DNA from: Clostridia bacterium
GTDB lineage: Bacteria > Bacillota > Clostridia > Lachnospirales > Lachnospiraceae
NCBI GenBank assembly: GCA_910574255.1
Contig: CAJTAK010000007.1
Location: 232,973-296,972, forward strand
Direction of reading: 5' to 3'
DNA length: 64,000 bases
Shown here: positions 42,714-51,628 of the stretch, one piece after another
Layout of the letters: each line of letters starts with the position of its first letter
Numbering within the stretch: the first letter of the stretch is position 1
Made by a program: the position numbers and the translations under genes
Notes under the pieces: model-generated
Database searches by the model: none
Seen by the model: only the letters and a program-made list of their open reading frames with translations
Told to the model about the DNA's origin: nothing

Positions 42714-44399
42714 TCATCCAATCAAAACCTTCTTTCCCTCAAAGGCAAATCCATATTTCCGAATCCGTTCCGGCTTTATCCCTTTCGCCTCCAGAGATAC
42801 CGCATATTTCTTCTCTTCAATCTGCTGCAATGCGGCTTTCACCGTGTCCTCCAGGGACTTTTCTTCGTCCGGGTTGTGCACCTTAAACTCCAGTATCATG
42901 GCCGGCTCTTCCTTTCGGCAGGGCTCCAGCATTACGTCATAACGGCCATATCCGCTTTCCCGGTTGGATGTCAAAATATAACGCCCGCAGAGTTCCACCA
43001 AAAGTCCAAGCACAAAGCCATGATAAAAACGCTCCGGCTCTGTACATTCAGACGGCTTTTTCCCCGTATCGAAAGAACTGAAGGTGGACAGTGCAACCTT
43101 ATTCATGTATATATTCATCTCTTTCTTATCATCACGCAGCAATGCCTCTACAAATTCATTGTATCCTGAATCATCCCTGCCAAACCAATTCCGAATCATT
43201 CTCCGGAACATGATGCGTACTTCTTTATTCGTCAGCATCAAATCGTACTCATCACGCCCCCATTCCTCATCAAAGAAAAACCGTTCTACACGCAGATAAC
43301 CGCTTGCAAGCAGCAGACTCCAGATTGCACTTTCATTGTCAGTCAATTGATTGAATACGATCTGCTCATCTATCTCCGTATGAAAAGATTTTCCTTCCAA
43401 AAGATCCTCCATAATTATCTTGGTTCTTCTGTTCCCTTCCCGAATGAGTTTTCCCACTAAGCTATTGCTGCTGGTGTTGGCCCAATAAGCAGAAACCTTT
43501 CCTGTTTTCAGGTAATTCAAAATTGACCATGGATTGTAGATATCCCGCCTATTTCCGAAAGTAAAGCCGTCATACCAGCTTTTTACCTTCTCTTTTTCTT
43601 CAGAAAGGTCAAATTCCTTCAGTGCATCCCAAACTTCCTGCTCTGTAAATCCGAAGCAGTCCGCATAGGCTTCAGAAGTGGTTGTCACTACGGTCAGATT
43701 GTTCAGATCCGAAAAAATGGATTCCCGGCTGACTCTGGTGATTCCTGTCATAATGGCCCGTTCCAGATAAGGGTTCGTCTTAAAAGTAGAGTTAAACAAT
43801 CCCCTGGTGAATATAGTCATTTCCTTCCAAAAACCGCTTACATAAGCCTCCTGCATCGGTGTGTCATACTCATCCAAAAGAAAGAGTACTTTCCTTCCAT
43901 AATAACGGGACAGATAATCGGAAAGGTATTTCAGGGAATCCGTCGCCAGGTAATCCTCCATCTCGGCAGAAACCATTCGATAAAGCTCCTTCTCTCCCTC
44001 CCGCAGGCAATTGCCCTCCAATAGAAAATCATATTTATCATAAAGGCGCCGGATGCTCTGGCAGATCTTTTTTCTTGCCTCCCCAAAAGAGTTCTCCTTG
44101 ATATCTGCAAAGCTTAAGAATATTACCGGGCATGTTCCCTGAAGCTCTCGATACTTCTCTTCCTTCCAGATAGCCAGTCCCTCAAACAGTTCTCCTCTCC
44201 CTGCATATTCCACGGAAAAAAAACGCTCTACAGTATTCATCATCAATGTCTTCCCAAAACGTCTGGGGCGGGTAATCAGTGTCACCACGTCCTGATTTTC
44301 CCACCATTCCTTGATAAACATGGTTTTATCCACATAAAAATTACCATTGATAAGCAATTGTTCAAAATTTTGATGTCCGATACCTACTGTCCTTGCCAT
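42714..44399 (-). CDS. AAA-ATPase-like / PD-(D/E)XK nuclease family protein
   Basis: 561 residues. The N-terminal AAA-like ATPase (PF09820 type) has YVDKTMFI, a Walker A variant TRPRRFGKT (43-51), and Walker B KVLFLLDEYDTPM (about 170-182). The C-terminal PD-(D/E)XK domain (PDDEXK_9 type) has GYGRYDVML ... MILEFKVHN, giving D and E-x-K. Such proteins are very abundant in gut Clostridia and Bacteroidetes and of unknown role, possibly nucleic-acid processing tied to mobile DNA. It stands alone between the riboswitch and a recombinase. Confidence 0.88.
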   Translation of the reverse strand: MARTVGIGHQNFEQLLINGNFYVDKTMFIKEWWENQDVVTLITRPRRFGKTLMMNTVERFFSVEYAGRGELFEGLAIWKEEKYRELQGTCPVIFLSFADIKENSFGEARKKICQSIRRLYDKYDFLLEGNCLREGEKELYRMVSAEMEDYLATDSLKYLSDYLSRYYGRKVLFLLDEYDTPMQEAYVSGFWKEMTIFTRGLFNSTFKTNPYLERAIMTGITRVSRESIFSDLNNLTVVTTTSEAYADCFGFTEQEVWDALKEFDLSEEKEKVKSWYDGFTFGNRRDIYNPWSILNYLKTGKVSAYWANTSSNSLVGKLIREGNRRTKIIMEDLLEGKSFHTEIDEQIVFNQLTDNESAIWSLLLASGYLRVERFFFDEEWGRDEYDLMLTNKEVRIMFRRMIRNWFGRDDSGYNEFVEALLRDDKKEMNIYMNKVALSTFSSFDTGKKPSECTEPERFYHGFVLGLLVELCGRYILTSNRESGYGRYDVMLEPCRKEEPAMILEFKVHNPDEEKSLEDTVKAALQQIEEKKYAVSLEAKGIKPERIRKYGFAFEGKKVLIG

Positions 44400-44568
44400 A
44401 TTATCACGTCACCTTCGATATATCCTTCAACTATTTACTGCCTCTGCTATAACCTGAATTATACTTTAAAATATTAGCTAAAACAAGGAAAAAGTGCTAC
44501 AATTCACATCCATATCCGTTGCTGCATATTCCTATCTATAAAAATGCAAATGGGCAACAGATACCTTT

Positions 44569-45183
44569 TTAATGCATCTGCAGCTCTTTAAACCGACTGG
44601 CTCTTTTATAGAAAGTAGACAGGGGCATATTGCACAAGGCTGCCGCCTGTTTTCCGATGATCTCGCCGGAATTCCACTTTTGATATACTTCCTTAAAGTT
44701 CTCCGGCAATGGTTTGACTGGTCTTCCAAACTGCACTCCCCGCTGCTTTGCCGCCCGAATCCCTTCCTCCTGCCGCTGCCTGATATTGAGACGTTCGCTT
44801 TCCGCCACATAACTAAGAAGCGCCAGCACAATATCGCTGATAAAGGTTCCCATCAGATTTTTCTCTCTCCGGGTGTCCAAAAGAGGCATGTCAATCACTA
44901 CAATATCCGCTCCCTTTTCCTTGGTGATAATCCTCCACTGTTCATTGAGATCCATATAATTTCTTCCCAAGCGGTCAATGGCCTTTACATACAGTACCGA
45001 ATTGCTGTCCAGCTTCTGCAGTAATTTTTTATACTGAGGCCTCTCAAAATCCTTGCCGGAAAGCTTATCCATATAAATCTGTTTTTCCGGCACGCCCATA
45101 TCAAGCAATGCCATCCTCTGCCGATCCTCTTTTTGCTCTCTCGTGGATACCCTCATATACCCATAAATCTTTTGTTGTCTCAT
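44569..45183 (-). CDS. Serine recombinase (resolvase/invertase family)
   Basis: 204 residues, the size of small resolvases. The catalytic Ser is in YGYMRVSTREQ (S13), followed by DKLSGKDFERPQY, VKAIDRLGRNYMDL and the E-helix-like SYVAESERLNIRQRQEEGI. The C-terminal HTH is IIGKQAAALCNMPLSTFYKRA. It catalyses site-specific inversion or resolution. There is no transposase or obvious invertible segment next to it; an inverted GACACAG/CTGTGTC pair lies just upstream. Confidence 0.9.
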   Translation of the reverse strand: MRQQKIYGYMRVSTREQKEDRQRMALLDMGVPEKQIYMDKLSGKDFERPQYKKLLQKLDSNSVLYVKAIDRLGRNYMDLNEQWRIITKEKGADIVVIDMPLLDTRREKNLMGTFISDIVLALLSYVAESERLNIRQRQEEGIRAAKQRGVQFGRPVKPLPENFKEVYQKWNSGEIIGKQAAALCNMPLSTFYKRASRFKELQMH

Positions 45184-45520
45184 GTTTTCCTCCTTCTGAC
45201 ACAGGATCTGTTCTTTTAAGTACTTGCTGTGTCATCAAGGTAAATTCAGAAGTTTACTTCCAAGCTTTACCTCCAAAAAGCACTCTTACTTTTACTCTCG
45301 CAAGTAACAAAACAAGTATCACATGAACATGAGCTCTTGGCATATGATAAGTTTTATTTTTCCAAATTTATTGCTCCGCCAAATCAAATAAGCTTTTAAT
45401 ATTTTTTGTCAGGAGGGTATACGTTTTACGAGGAAGTTTGAAATATTTTTAAAGTTAAGAAAAAAACGCCCTGCACCATCTGGTGCAGAACGTCCTTATT
45501 GTCTTTTATACTTCTCTTAC
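45184..45520. other. 337-bp gene-free region upstream of the recombinase
   Basis: Holds GACACAG (45198-45204) and CTGTGTC (45228-45234) as an inverted repeat about 15 bp upstream of the recombinase start, a possible binding or crossover site. The left end (45459-45493) is the terminator of the DUF6465 gene. The remainder is AT-rich and shows no gene. Confidence 0.4.
45459..45493 (-). terminator. Terminator of the DUF6465 gene
   Basis: In the transcript CTGCACC and GGTGCAG pair around a four-base loop, extended by ACG/CGT, then TTTTTT. It lies about 28 bp after the stop codon. Confidence 0.85.
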
Positions 45521-45970
45521 TTACAGTTCAAGCTTGCCATTCACCTTGCCATTGATTACGTAATAAGCAGCCATATCCTCCGGCTTTACGTAAAGCTCCA
45601 GGCTCTTAATGGAAGATGCTCTGTGACCCTCGGCTGCCCAGGCAACTTTTACCTGCTCTACCAGCTCCTCAGTCTTAACTTCCTTTCCTGCAAACTGAAT
45701 ATATACGTTCTGGCTTACTGCCTCTTTTGCTGTCTTCACTGTCTTAGTCGTCTTGGCGGTAGTCTTTGCGGCAGCTTTCTTAGGTGCTGCCTCCTTCTTT
45801 ACAGGAGCCTTTTCTTCCTTAACTGCTTCCTTTGCCGGTGCTGCCTTTACTGCTTCATCTTTTACCGGAGCTGTAGCTGTCTCCTTGGAAGCTTCTGCTG
45901 CTTTTGCCGGCTCAGTTGTCTTTACAGTCTCTGCTTTCTTCACTGTATCTGTTACTTTCTTAGCACTCAT
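45521..45970 (-). CDS. DUF6465 protein with Ala/Lys-rich histone-like tail
   Basis: 149 residues. The first 85 are an Ala/Lys/Thr/Val low-complexity tail (KEAVKEEKAPVKKEAAPKKA and similar), resembling histone H1 or HU tails. The last 60 form a small folded domain NVYIQFAGKEVKTEELVEQV ... LELYVKPEDMAAYYVINGKV, the DUF6465 type of Lachnospiraceae. Function unknown; a nucleoid role is only a suggestion from composition. It has its own promoter (46029-46057) and terminator. Confidence 0.78.
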   Translation of the reverse strand: MSAKKVTDTVKKAETVKTTEPAKAAEASKETATAPVKDEAVKAAPAKEAVKEEKAPVKKEAAPKKAAAKTTAKTTKTVKTAKEAVSQNVYIQFAGKEVKTEELVEQVKVAWAAEGHRASSIKSLELYVKPEDMAAYYVINGKVNGKLEL

Positions 45971-46348
45971 GATAATCCTCCCTTATGCTAACCGGATATT
46001 AAATAAATTCCTAATTTCACCGGAATTTATTATAGCCTGTTTTCCCTTTAAATTCAACGAAAGACGTAAAATTCTCCGTTTTTATTAGTTTTCTCCTTAC
46101 TGGATTCTGCTTTTTGGGTATAATTCTTGCAAATCCTGATTTATGCTTTTATGCGGTAGATATTATGCCTAAAATACCAGGATTTTCCCGGAAAAACTGG
46201 AGATTTCATGCACTGCGCACACACATATTTATTAAAAGGAAAGCTAAGAAAAACCGCCGTAACAGCACTATTTAACGCTTTTTTGTCCGAAAAAGTGTAT
46301 CCTGCAGGCAGATTTCCTCCGTCAAGATAGAATATCTAATGCAGCCTC
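45971..46348. other. 378-bp gene-free region
   Basis: Contains the DUF6465 promoter near its left end. The rest, downstream of the DUF1015 gene, has no gene; a poorly formed hairpin with a T-rich tail around 46250-46290 could end the serC operon. Confidence 0.35.
46029..46057 (-). promoter_or_regulatory. Promoter of the DUF6465 gene
   Basis: Minus-strand TTGAAT (46057-46052) and TATAAT (46034-46029) with a 17-bp spacer, about 60 bp upstream of the start codon. Confidence 0.7.
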
Positions 46349-47584
46349 TCAGGAAAGCTTATGTAAAAACAATCCGCTCCGCAGCTTTGGCTCAAACCAG
46401 GTGGATTTCGGCGGCATCAAAAGACCCGCATCCGCCACGGCAAACAGCTCTCCAATGGAAGTAGGATACATGGCAAAGGCAGCCTCCATATCCGTATGCA
46501 CCCGGCGCTCCAGCTCTTCAAGCCCCCGAATGCCGCCCACAAAATCAATGCGCTTATCTGTTCTGGGATCTCCCACTCCGAGGACAGGCTCCAACAGCTC
46601 CCGCTGAAGGATTGACACATCCAGACCCTCCACCGGATCCTCGTTTTCGTACTCCGGCCGCAGGGTCAGAAGATACCACTGTTCGGAAAGGAACATGGCT
46701 ATCTCCCCCTTCTTTTGGGGATGAGCCGCCTCTTTCAATGGCTCTGCCGTAAAGATCTCTTCCGCCTTTTTTAAAAATTCTTCAGGGGAAAGTCCGTTCA
46801 AATCCCGAACCACCCGGTTATAATCCATAATCATCAATTCATCATCCGGAAACAGCACACAAAGGAAATAATTGAATTCCTCTTCCCCTGTATAATCCGG
46901 ATGCTCATCCCGGCGCTTCAGGCCCACGCGGACAGCCGATGCCGCCCTGTGATGGCCGTCCGCTATATAGACGGATTCCATTTTCCCAAAGGCTTCCTGA
47001 ATACGCCCAATGACAGCTTCTTCCCGAATCTGCCAGCCTCTATGCCCAATGCCGTCCTCTGACACAAAGGAAAACAAAGGCTCACCCTTCTTACTCTCCT
47101 TAGCCAGCGTCTTAAGCTCCGGTTCATTCCGATATGCCAGAAAAATGGGGCCTGTCTGAGTATCGCACACATCCACATGGCGAAATCTGTCCTCTTCCTT
47201 TTCCCGTCTGGTATTCTCATGCTTCTTAATGCAGCCTTCCAGATAATCGTCAATGGAAGCGCATGCCACAATTCCCGTCTGACTTCGGCCATTCATAGTC
47301 AGCTCATACAGATAAAAGGAGGGAACATCATCCTGAATAAAATCTCCTCGTTCCTGCATTTCCTCCAGCAGTTCCTTGGCTTTCTGATAAACCTTCGGAT
47401 CACAAGTGTCCACATCATCTGCCATCTGAGTCTCGGCCCGGTCAATCCGAAGAAAGGACAAGGGCTTTCCTTCCACAGCCTTCTTCGCCTCCCTGCGGCT
47501 GTATACATCATAGGGAAGGGCCGCAACAAGAGACTCTTTTCCCTCTGCCGGCCTGATTCCCTGAAAAGGTCGTATCTTCGCCAT
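46349..47584 (-). CDS. DUF1015 family protein
   Basis: 411 residues. Starts MAKIRPFQGIRPA with AALPYDVYS, the hallmark of DUF1015, and has KKHENTRREKEEDRFRHVDVC, IADGHHRAASA and DDELMIMDYNRVVRDL. The family is consistently found behind serC-serA in Firmicutes and is thought to act in serine metabolism; some members are reported as serine kinases, but I cannot test that here. The stop codon of serA and its ATG overlap by 1 bp. Confidence 0.9.
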   Translation of the reverse strand: MAKIRPFQGIRPAEGKESLVAALPYDVYSRREAKKAVEGKPLSFLRIDRAETQMADDVDTCDPKVYQKAKELLEEMQERGDFIQDDVPSFYLYELTMNGRSQTGIVACASIDDYLEGCIKKHENTRREKEEDRFRHVDVCDTQTGPIFLAYRNEPELKTLAKESKKGEPLFSFVSEDGIGHRGWQIREEAVIGRIQEAFGKMESVYIADGHHRAASAVRVGLKRRDEHPDYTGEEEFNYFLCVLFPDDELMIMDYNRVVRDLNGLSPEEFLKKAEEIFTAEPLKEAAHPQKKGEIAMFLSEQWYLLTLRPEYENEDPVEGLDVSILQRELLEPVLGVGDPRTDKRIDFVGGIRGLEELERRVHTDMEAAFAMYPTSIGELFAVADAGLLMPPKSTWFEPKLRSGLFLHKLS

Positions 47585-48747
47585 CAGCAGATCACCCGCA
47601 CTTTCAATACGCCGTCTATGGCCTCCAGCTTGCGGATAAGCTCCGGGCTTGCCTGGCTCTCCAGGTCAAACATAGAATAAGCGTAATCCCCGCGGCTCTT
47701 ATTGGTCATGTTGGCAATGTTATGGTTTTCCTCGCCCATCAGGTTGGTAAACTGGCTCAGCATATGCTTGATATTCTTATGGCAGATAGCTACACGGGCC
47801 GGATAAGCAGGTACTCCCATATCACAGTTGGGGTAATTTACCGAATTGCTGATATTTCCATGCTCCAGATAGCAGCGCAGCTCTTTTACCGCCATGCGGG
47901 CGCAGTTTTCCTCTGCTTCCTCCGTAGACGCTCCCAGGTGGGGAATCACTATGGTTCCCTTGGCGCCTGCCGTATTGGTATTTGGGAAGTCTGTCACATA
48001 GCGTTTTACCTTGCCCTGCTTTAAGGCCAGCACCATGGCATCCTCGTCCACCAGCAAATCACGGGCAAAATTGAGAACTACTACCCCATCCTTCATTTTG
48101 TTTATGGCCCCTTCATTGATCATCTTCTTTGTGCTGTCCATAAGGGGCACATGGATGGTTATGTAATCACATTCCCGGTAAATATCATCTACATTGGTAA
48201 TGTGACGGATATTTCTGGACAGATTCCATGCCGCCTCCACAGATATATAAGGATCATACCCCATTACCTCCATGCCAAGATGAATGGCAGCATTGGCCAC
48301 CTGGACGCCGATAGCCCCAAGGCCAATGATTCCCAGCTTTTTCCCTAAAATCTCACGGCCTGCGAACTGCTTCTTCTGCTTCTCGGAAAGCTGGGCAATC
48401 TCCTCATTCTGGCGCTCCGACTGCACCCAGTTCACGCCTCCGATAATATCACGGGATGCCAGAAGAAGTCCGGCCAGCACCAGCTCCTTTACGCCATTGG
48501 CATTGGCTCCCGGCGTGTTAAATACCACAACTCCCTGCTCCGCATATTTTCCCAGGGGAATGTTGTTAACCCCTGCTCCCGCCCGGGCAACGGCACATAT
48601 ATTTTCCGGCAGCTCCATGTCATGCATGGCAGCGCTTCGAACCAGGATAGCGTCTGCCTCATCCAGTTCCTCTACTTCCTTATATTCTCTGGTAAAGTGA
48701 TTAAGGCCAAACTTGGCAATGGGATTCAGACATTTGTATTTATACAT
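47584..48747 (-). CDS. serA: D-3-phosphoglycerate dehydrogenase
   Basis: 387 residues from the ATG at 48747 (MYKYKCLNPIAKFGLNHF), placed behind GAGGAGG; five codons upstream remain open but lack a signal. Oxidises 3-phosphoglycerate in serine synthesis. NAD-binding GKKLGIIGLGAIGVQVANAA (about 140-160), catalytic region NFARDLLVDEDAM and HLGASTEEAEENCA; a C-terminal ACT-like segment (YAYSMFDLESQASPEL) suggests serine feedback. It overlaps serC by 8 bp. Confidence 0.95.
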   Translation of the reverse strand: MYKYKCLNPIAKFGLNHFTREYKEVEELDEADAILVRSAAMHDMELPENICAVARAGAGVNNIPLGKYAEQGVVVFNTPGANANGVKELVLAGLLLASRDIIGGVNWVQSERQNEEIAQLSEKQKKQFAGREILGKKLGIIGLGAIGVQVANAAIHLGMEVMGYDPYISVEAAWNLSRNIRHITNVDDIYRECDYITIHVPLMDSTKKMINEGAINKMKDGVVVLNFARDLLVDEDAMVLALKQGKVKRYVTDFPNTNTAGAKGTIVIPHLGASTEEAEENCARMAVKELRCYLEHGNISNSVNYPNCDMGVPAYPARVAICHKNIKHMLSQFTNLMGEENHNIANMTNKSRGDYAYSMFDLESQASPELIRKLEAIDGVLKVRVIC

Positions 48748-49825
48748 GGTGTTCCTCCTCAAATTTTTTCATAAACTCCACAAGAGCCCTGACGCCTTCC
48801 ATAGGCATGGCATTGTAAATGCTGGCACGCATGCCGCCTACACTCCGGTGGCCTTTCAGATTCACAAAGCCGGCTTTTTCAGCCGCCTTCACAAATTCTC
48901 CGTCCAGTTCGTCATTGCCTGTTACGAAAGGCACGTTCATAAGAGACCGATCCGCTTTTCTGACCGTTCCCTTAAACAGCCGGCTCTCATCCAGGAAATT
49001 ATAAAGAATCGCCGCTTTTTCCTCATTGCGGGCTTTCATAACCTCCAGGCCGCCCATCTTTTTCAGCCATTTAAATACCTTGCCGCACATGTAGATGCAG
49101 TAGGCATTGGGCGTGTTGTAAAGGGAGTTGGCATCCGCATGAATCTTATACTTCATATAGGTAGGCGTTCCCGGCAGGGTATCCTCGGTAATCAGGTCTT
49201 CCCGAATCACGGCAATTACCATACCGGCAGGACCAATATTCTTCTGTACGCCGCCGTAAAGCAGTCCGTACTTTGTCACATCCACCGGCTCGGAAAGGAA
49301 GCAGGAGGATACATCAGATACCAGTATCTTTCCCTTGGTATTGGGAAGAGTATGAAATTTCGTTCCGTAAATGGTATTGTTCTCGCAAATGTATACATAG
49401 TCCCCATCCGGGCTGATAGGAAGATCCGAGCAGTCCGGAATGTAGGAGAAGGTTTCATCCTCTGAGGATGCAATCTTGTTGACCTTTCCGTAAATAGCCG
49501 CTTCGTTAAAAGCCTTCTTCGCCCACTGACCGGTGACAATGTAATCTGCAACACGATTCTTCATAAGGTTCATGGGAATCATGGCAAATTGTAAATGGGC
49601 GCCGCCCTGGAGAAACAGCACCTTATAGTTATTTGGAATCCCCATCAGTTCTCGAAGATCCTGCTCTGCTTCATTTAAGATTCCTTCAAACACTTTGGAA
49701 CGATGGGACATCTCCATTACGGACATTCCCGTTCCCTGATAATCCATCATCTCGGAAGCTGCTTCTTTAAGCACTTCCTCCGGCAGTACAGCCGGACCTG
49801 CGGAAAAATTGTACACACGCTTCAT
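48740..49825 (-). CDS. serC: Phosphoserine aminotransferase
   Basis: 361 residues. Begins VYNFSAGPAVLPEEVL, has LQGGAHLQFAMIPMNL, SSCFLSEPVDVTKYGLLYGGVQKNIGPAG (the PLP lysine in GGVQKN) and near the end GHRSVGGMRASIYNAMPMEG. Converts 3-phosphohydroxypyruvate to phosphoserine. First gene of serC-serA-DUF1015. Its ribosome-binding site GAGGATG follows directly on hairpin copy g. Confidence 0.96.
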   Translation of the reverse strand: MKRVYNFSAGPAVLPEEVLKEAASEMMDYQGTGMSVMEMSHRSKVFEGILNEAEQDLRELMGIPNNYKVLFLQGGAHLQFAMIPMNLMKNRVADYIVTGQWAKKAFNEAAIYGKVNKIASSEDETFSYIPDCSDLPISPDGDYVYICENNTIYGTKFHTLPNTKGKILVSDVSSCFLSEPVDVTKYGLLYGGVQKNIGPAGMVIAVIREDLITEDTLPGTPTYMKYKIHADANSLYNTPNAYCIYMCGKVFKWLKKMGGLEVMKARNEEKAAILYNFLDESRLFKGTVRKADRSLMNVPFVTGNDELDGEFVKAAEKAGFVNLKGHRSVGGMRASIYNAMPMEGVRALVEFMKKFEEEHHV

Positions 49826-49843
49826 CTTTCATCCTCCTCATTT

Positions 49844-49944
49844 CAGTTCCGCAGACCTTAATCCGTACCCCTTACCTAGATGAATTTCCAGACGCAAAAA
49901 GCCTGCGTCTGTAAATCCATCTGGATACTGTTTGAGGTCTGCTG
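49844..49944 (-). repeat. Variable-arm hairpin element, copy g
   Basis: Outer arms GCAGACCTTAA / TTGAGGTCTGC (one G-T pair); inner arms AGATGAATTTCCAGACGCA / TGCGTCTGTAAATCCATCT. In mRNA it ends CGGAACTGAAATGAGGAGG, i.e. it abuts the serC ribosome-binding site. Confidence 0.88.
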
Positions 49945-49957
49945 TTAAAACCAATTC

Positions 49958-50057
49958 CAGTTCCGCAGACCTTAATCCGTACACCCCATATAGAAGAATT
50001 TCCGGCCACATAAAGATGTGTCCGCAAATCCTTCTGTGCACTGATTAAGGTCTGCTG
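49958..50057 (-). repeat. Variable-arm hairpin element, copy h
   Basis: Outer arms GCAGACCTTAATC / GATTAAGGTCTGC, perfect 13 bp and nearly the same as copy g; inner arms AGAAGAATTT / AAATCCTTCT. It lies between the L,D-transpeptidase stop and copy g, so g and h form a tandem pair. Confidence 0.88.
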
Positions 50058-50078
50058 TTTCCAGTTCGACTACTATTT

Positions 50079-51443
50079 TTAATAATACAAAATAACAGGC
50101 ATCCCCTTCTCTGCATTCTCAAATATAATTTTCATATTAGCCGGCGGCGTGTTGACACAGCCATGGGAACCGTTTGTCATATAGATATTTCCGCCGAATT
50201 TAGCTCTCCAGCTGGCATCATGTATACCGTAATTTCCATAAAAAGGCATCCAGTACTTTACAGGCGTGGCATAATCGGCTCCACGCAGCACAGCATTACG
50301 GGCTTTATACTGTACGGATGCCACAATAGCAGGTGTCCGGTAGCCCCGGCTGATATTTCCCGTCACTACATCCGTATCCACCAGGAGCTGACCATTTTTG
50401 TAAAACCACATATGCTGGGCCCCCATATCCACTTCAATATAGGTATCTCCAATGTCATAATTGCTGCTCCACACATTGCCCCGATGTGAATAAGCCGGCT
50501 CCTTTGTAATGGTATCACCCTGTTCAATATGAGCAAAAAGTGCCTCACTCTCAGCCTCCTGATCAATCTGCCAGCCGTAATTACCGCCCTTCACTGTGAT
50601 AACACCCCGAAGGGTACTCCGAAAGTTCCGGGGCTTTTTGTAAGTATCTCTGCCCTCCGCCAGCTCCTTAATCCACCCTGCAACTGCCTCCGAATCCAGG
50701 GATGCCGTATATCCGTCCAGGCGGATAAAACTGCTGACTGCCTTTTCATCCACCACTTCTGTTTCCGGACCAAACTCATAAGTAACCTTTGTTCCAAGCC
50801 AATTGTCAAGCTGCTTAGTGAGAGCTGTGATTTTCTCAGATTCCGCAGTAATCCCCGGTGCCTGGTAACAACCTGTCTCATCCAGATCAAGCTCTGGCAG
50901 CAGATTGGAGACGGCGCCTTTGATCTGTTCCTCAAGGTTCTTTACAACCACTCTGTTTCCCGGCTCCTCCGGATGAATCTCGTAACCATCTTCTGTCATT
51001 TCCACCCAGGCATTCCTGGGCGGATTACCGCTTTTTACCATTTTCAGTTCCCGGACTGCTGCCAGAAACTGTTCTTCGTCAAAGGAAACGCCTGCTGTCA
51101 CCTGATAAGAATCCGTCTGCCAGAACATCCTTGGCCACAAAAAACCGTTCTGAGCCCGTTTTGCCTGCCAGACCGCATCTGTCTCATAATAAGTTACGCC
51201 CAAATTTTCCGGCTCCACTTCCTCAACCTGCGCCTGACGCCCCTTAAGTACAAGCTTATATTCTTTCGCCTGCTGTAAGATCAGCTGGTTCACCTGATCG
51301 GTAGTCAGATAATTCACATTCATATTGTTAACGGAGGTTCCGGGGAAAAAATGATCCATATAATATATGGAAACTCCCGTATAGATCACCAGAACCGCAA
51401 ATAGGCTCCAAACAAACCACCTGATCCGCTTCCGCATTATCAT
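50079..51443 (-). CDS. L,D-transpeptidase with peptidoglycan-binding domain
   Basis: About 454 residues. One N-terminal membrane anchor (about 8-27, WFVWSLFAVLVIYTGV), two PG-binding_4-like repeats (about 30-300), and a C-terminal YkuD domain with YIEVDMGAQHMWFYKNG and the catalytic motif GSHGCVNTPP (Cys nucleophile). It forms 3-3 cross-links in the cell wall on the outer face. The start is taken as the ATG at 51443 (four bases after GGGAG); the ATG six bases further in is equally possible. It follows ilvB. Confidence 0.9.
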   Translation of the reverse strand: MIMRKRIRWFVWSLFAVLVIYTGVSIYYMDHFFPGTSVNNMNVNYLTTDQVNQLILQQAKEYKLVLKGRQAQVEEVEPENLGVTYYETDAVWQAKRAQNGFLWPRMFWQTDSYQVTAGVSFDEEQFLAAVRELKMVKSGNPPRNAWVEMTEDGYEIHPEEPGNRVVVKNLEEQIKGAVSNLLPELDLDETGCYQAPGITAESEKITALTKQLDNWLGTKVTYEFGPETEVVDEKAVSSFIRLDGYTASLDSEAVAGWIKELAEGRDTYKKPRNFRSTLRGVITVKGGNYGWQIDQEAESEALFAHIEQGDTITKEPAYSHRGNVWSSNYDIGDTYIEVDMGAQHMWFYKNGQLLVDTDVVTGNISRGYRTPAIVASVQYKARNAVLRGADYATPVKYWMPFYGNYGIHDASWRAKFGGNIYMTNGSHGCVNTPPANMKIIFENAEKGMPVILYY

Positions 51444-51494
51444 CAAACTCCCTGATTCATTGTTACTGTTTACACCTATGATGTTCACAGTAAC

Positions 51495-51539
51495 GAATCC
51501 GGCCTATTTAAAGTTGCCTTACGGCAAGAGGTCGGATTC
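51495..51539. promoter_or_regulatory. Hairpin upstream of the L,D-transpeptidase gene
   Basis: GAATCCGGCC (51495-51504) pairs with GGTCGGATTC (51530-51539), with TTGCC/GGCAA nested inside. It lies in the ilvB-ldt gap. No T-run on the minus strand; role unknown. Confidence 0.45.
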
Positions 51540-51628
51540 CGCCTCCAGTACTGTATTGGACTGTGATCGTGTATTTACAAAATTATCCCCTGCAAGTACC
51601 CTATTCATGTATACTTGTGTGCTTTTTG

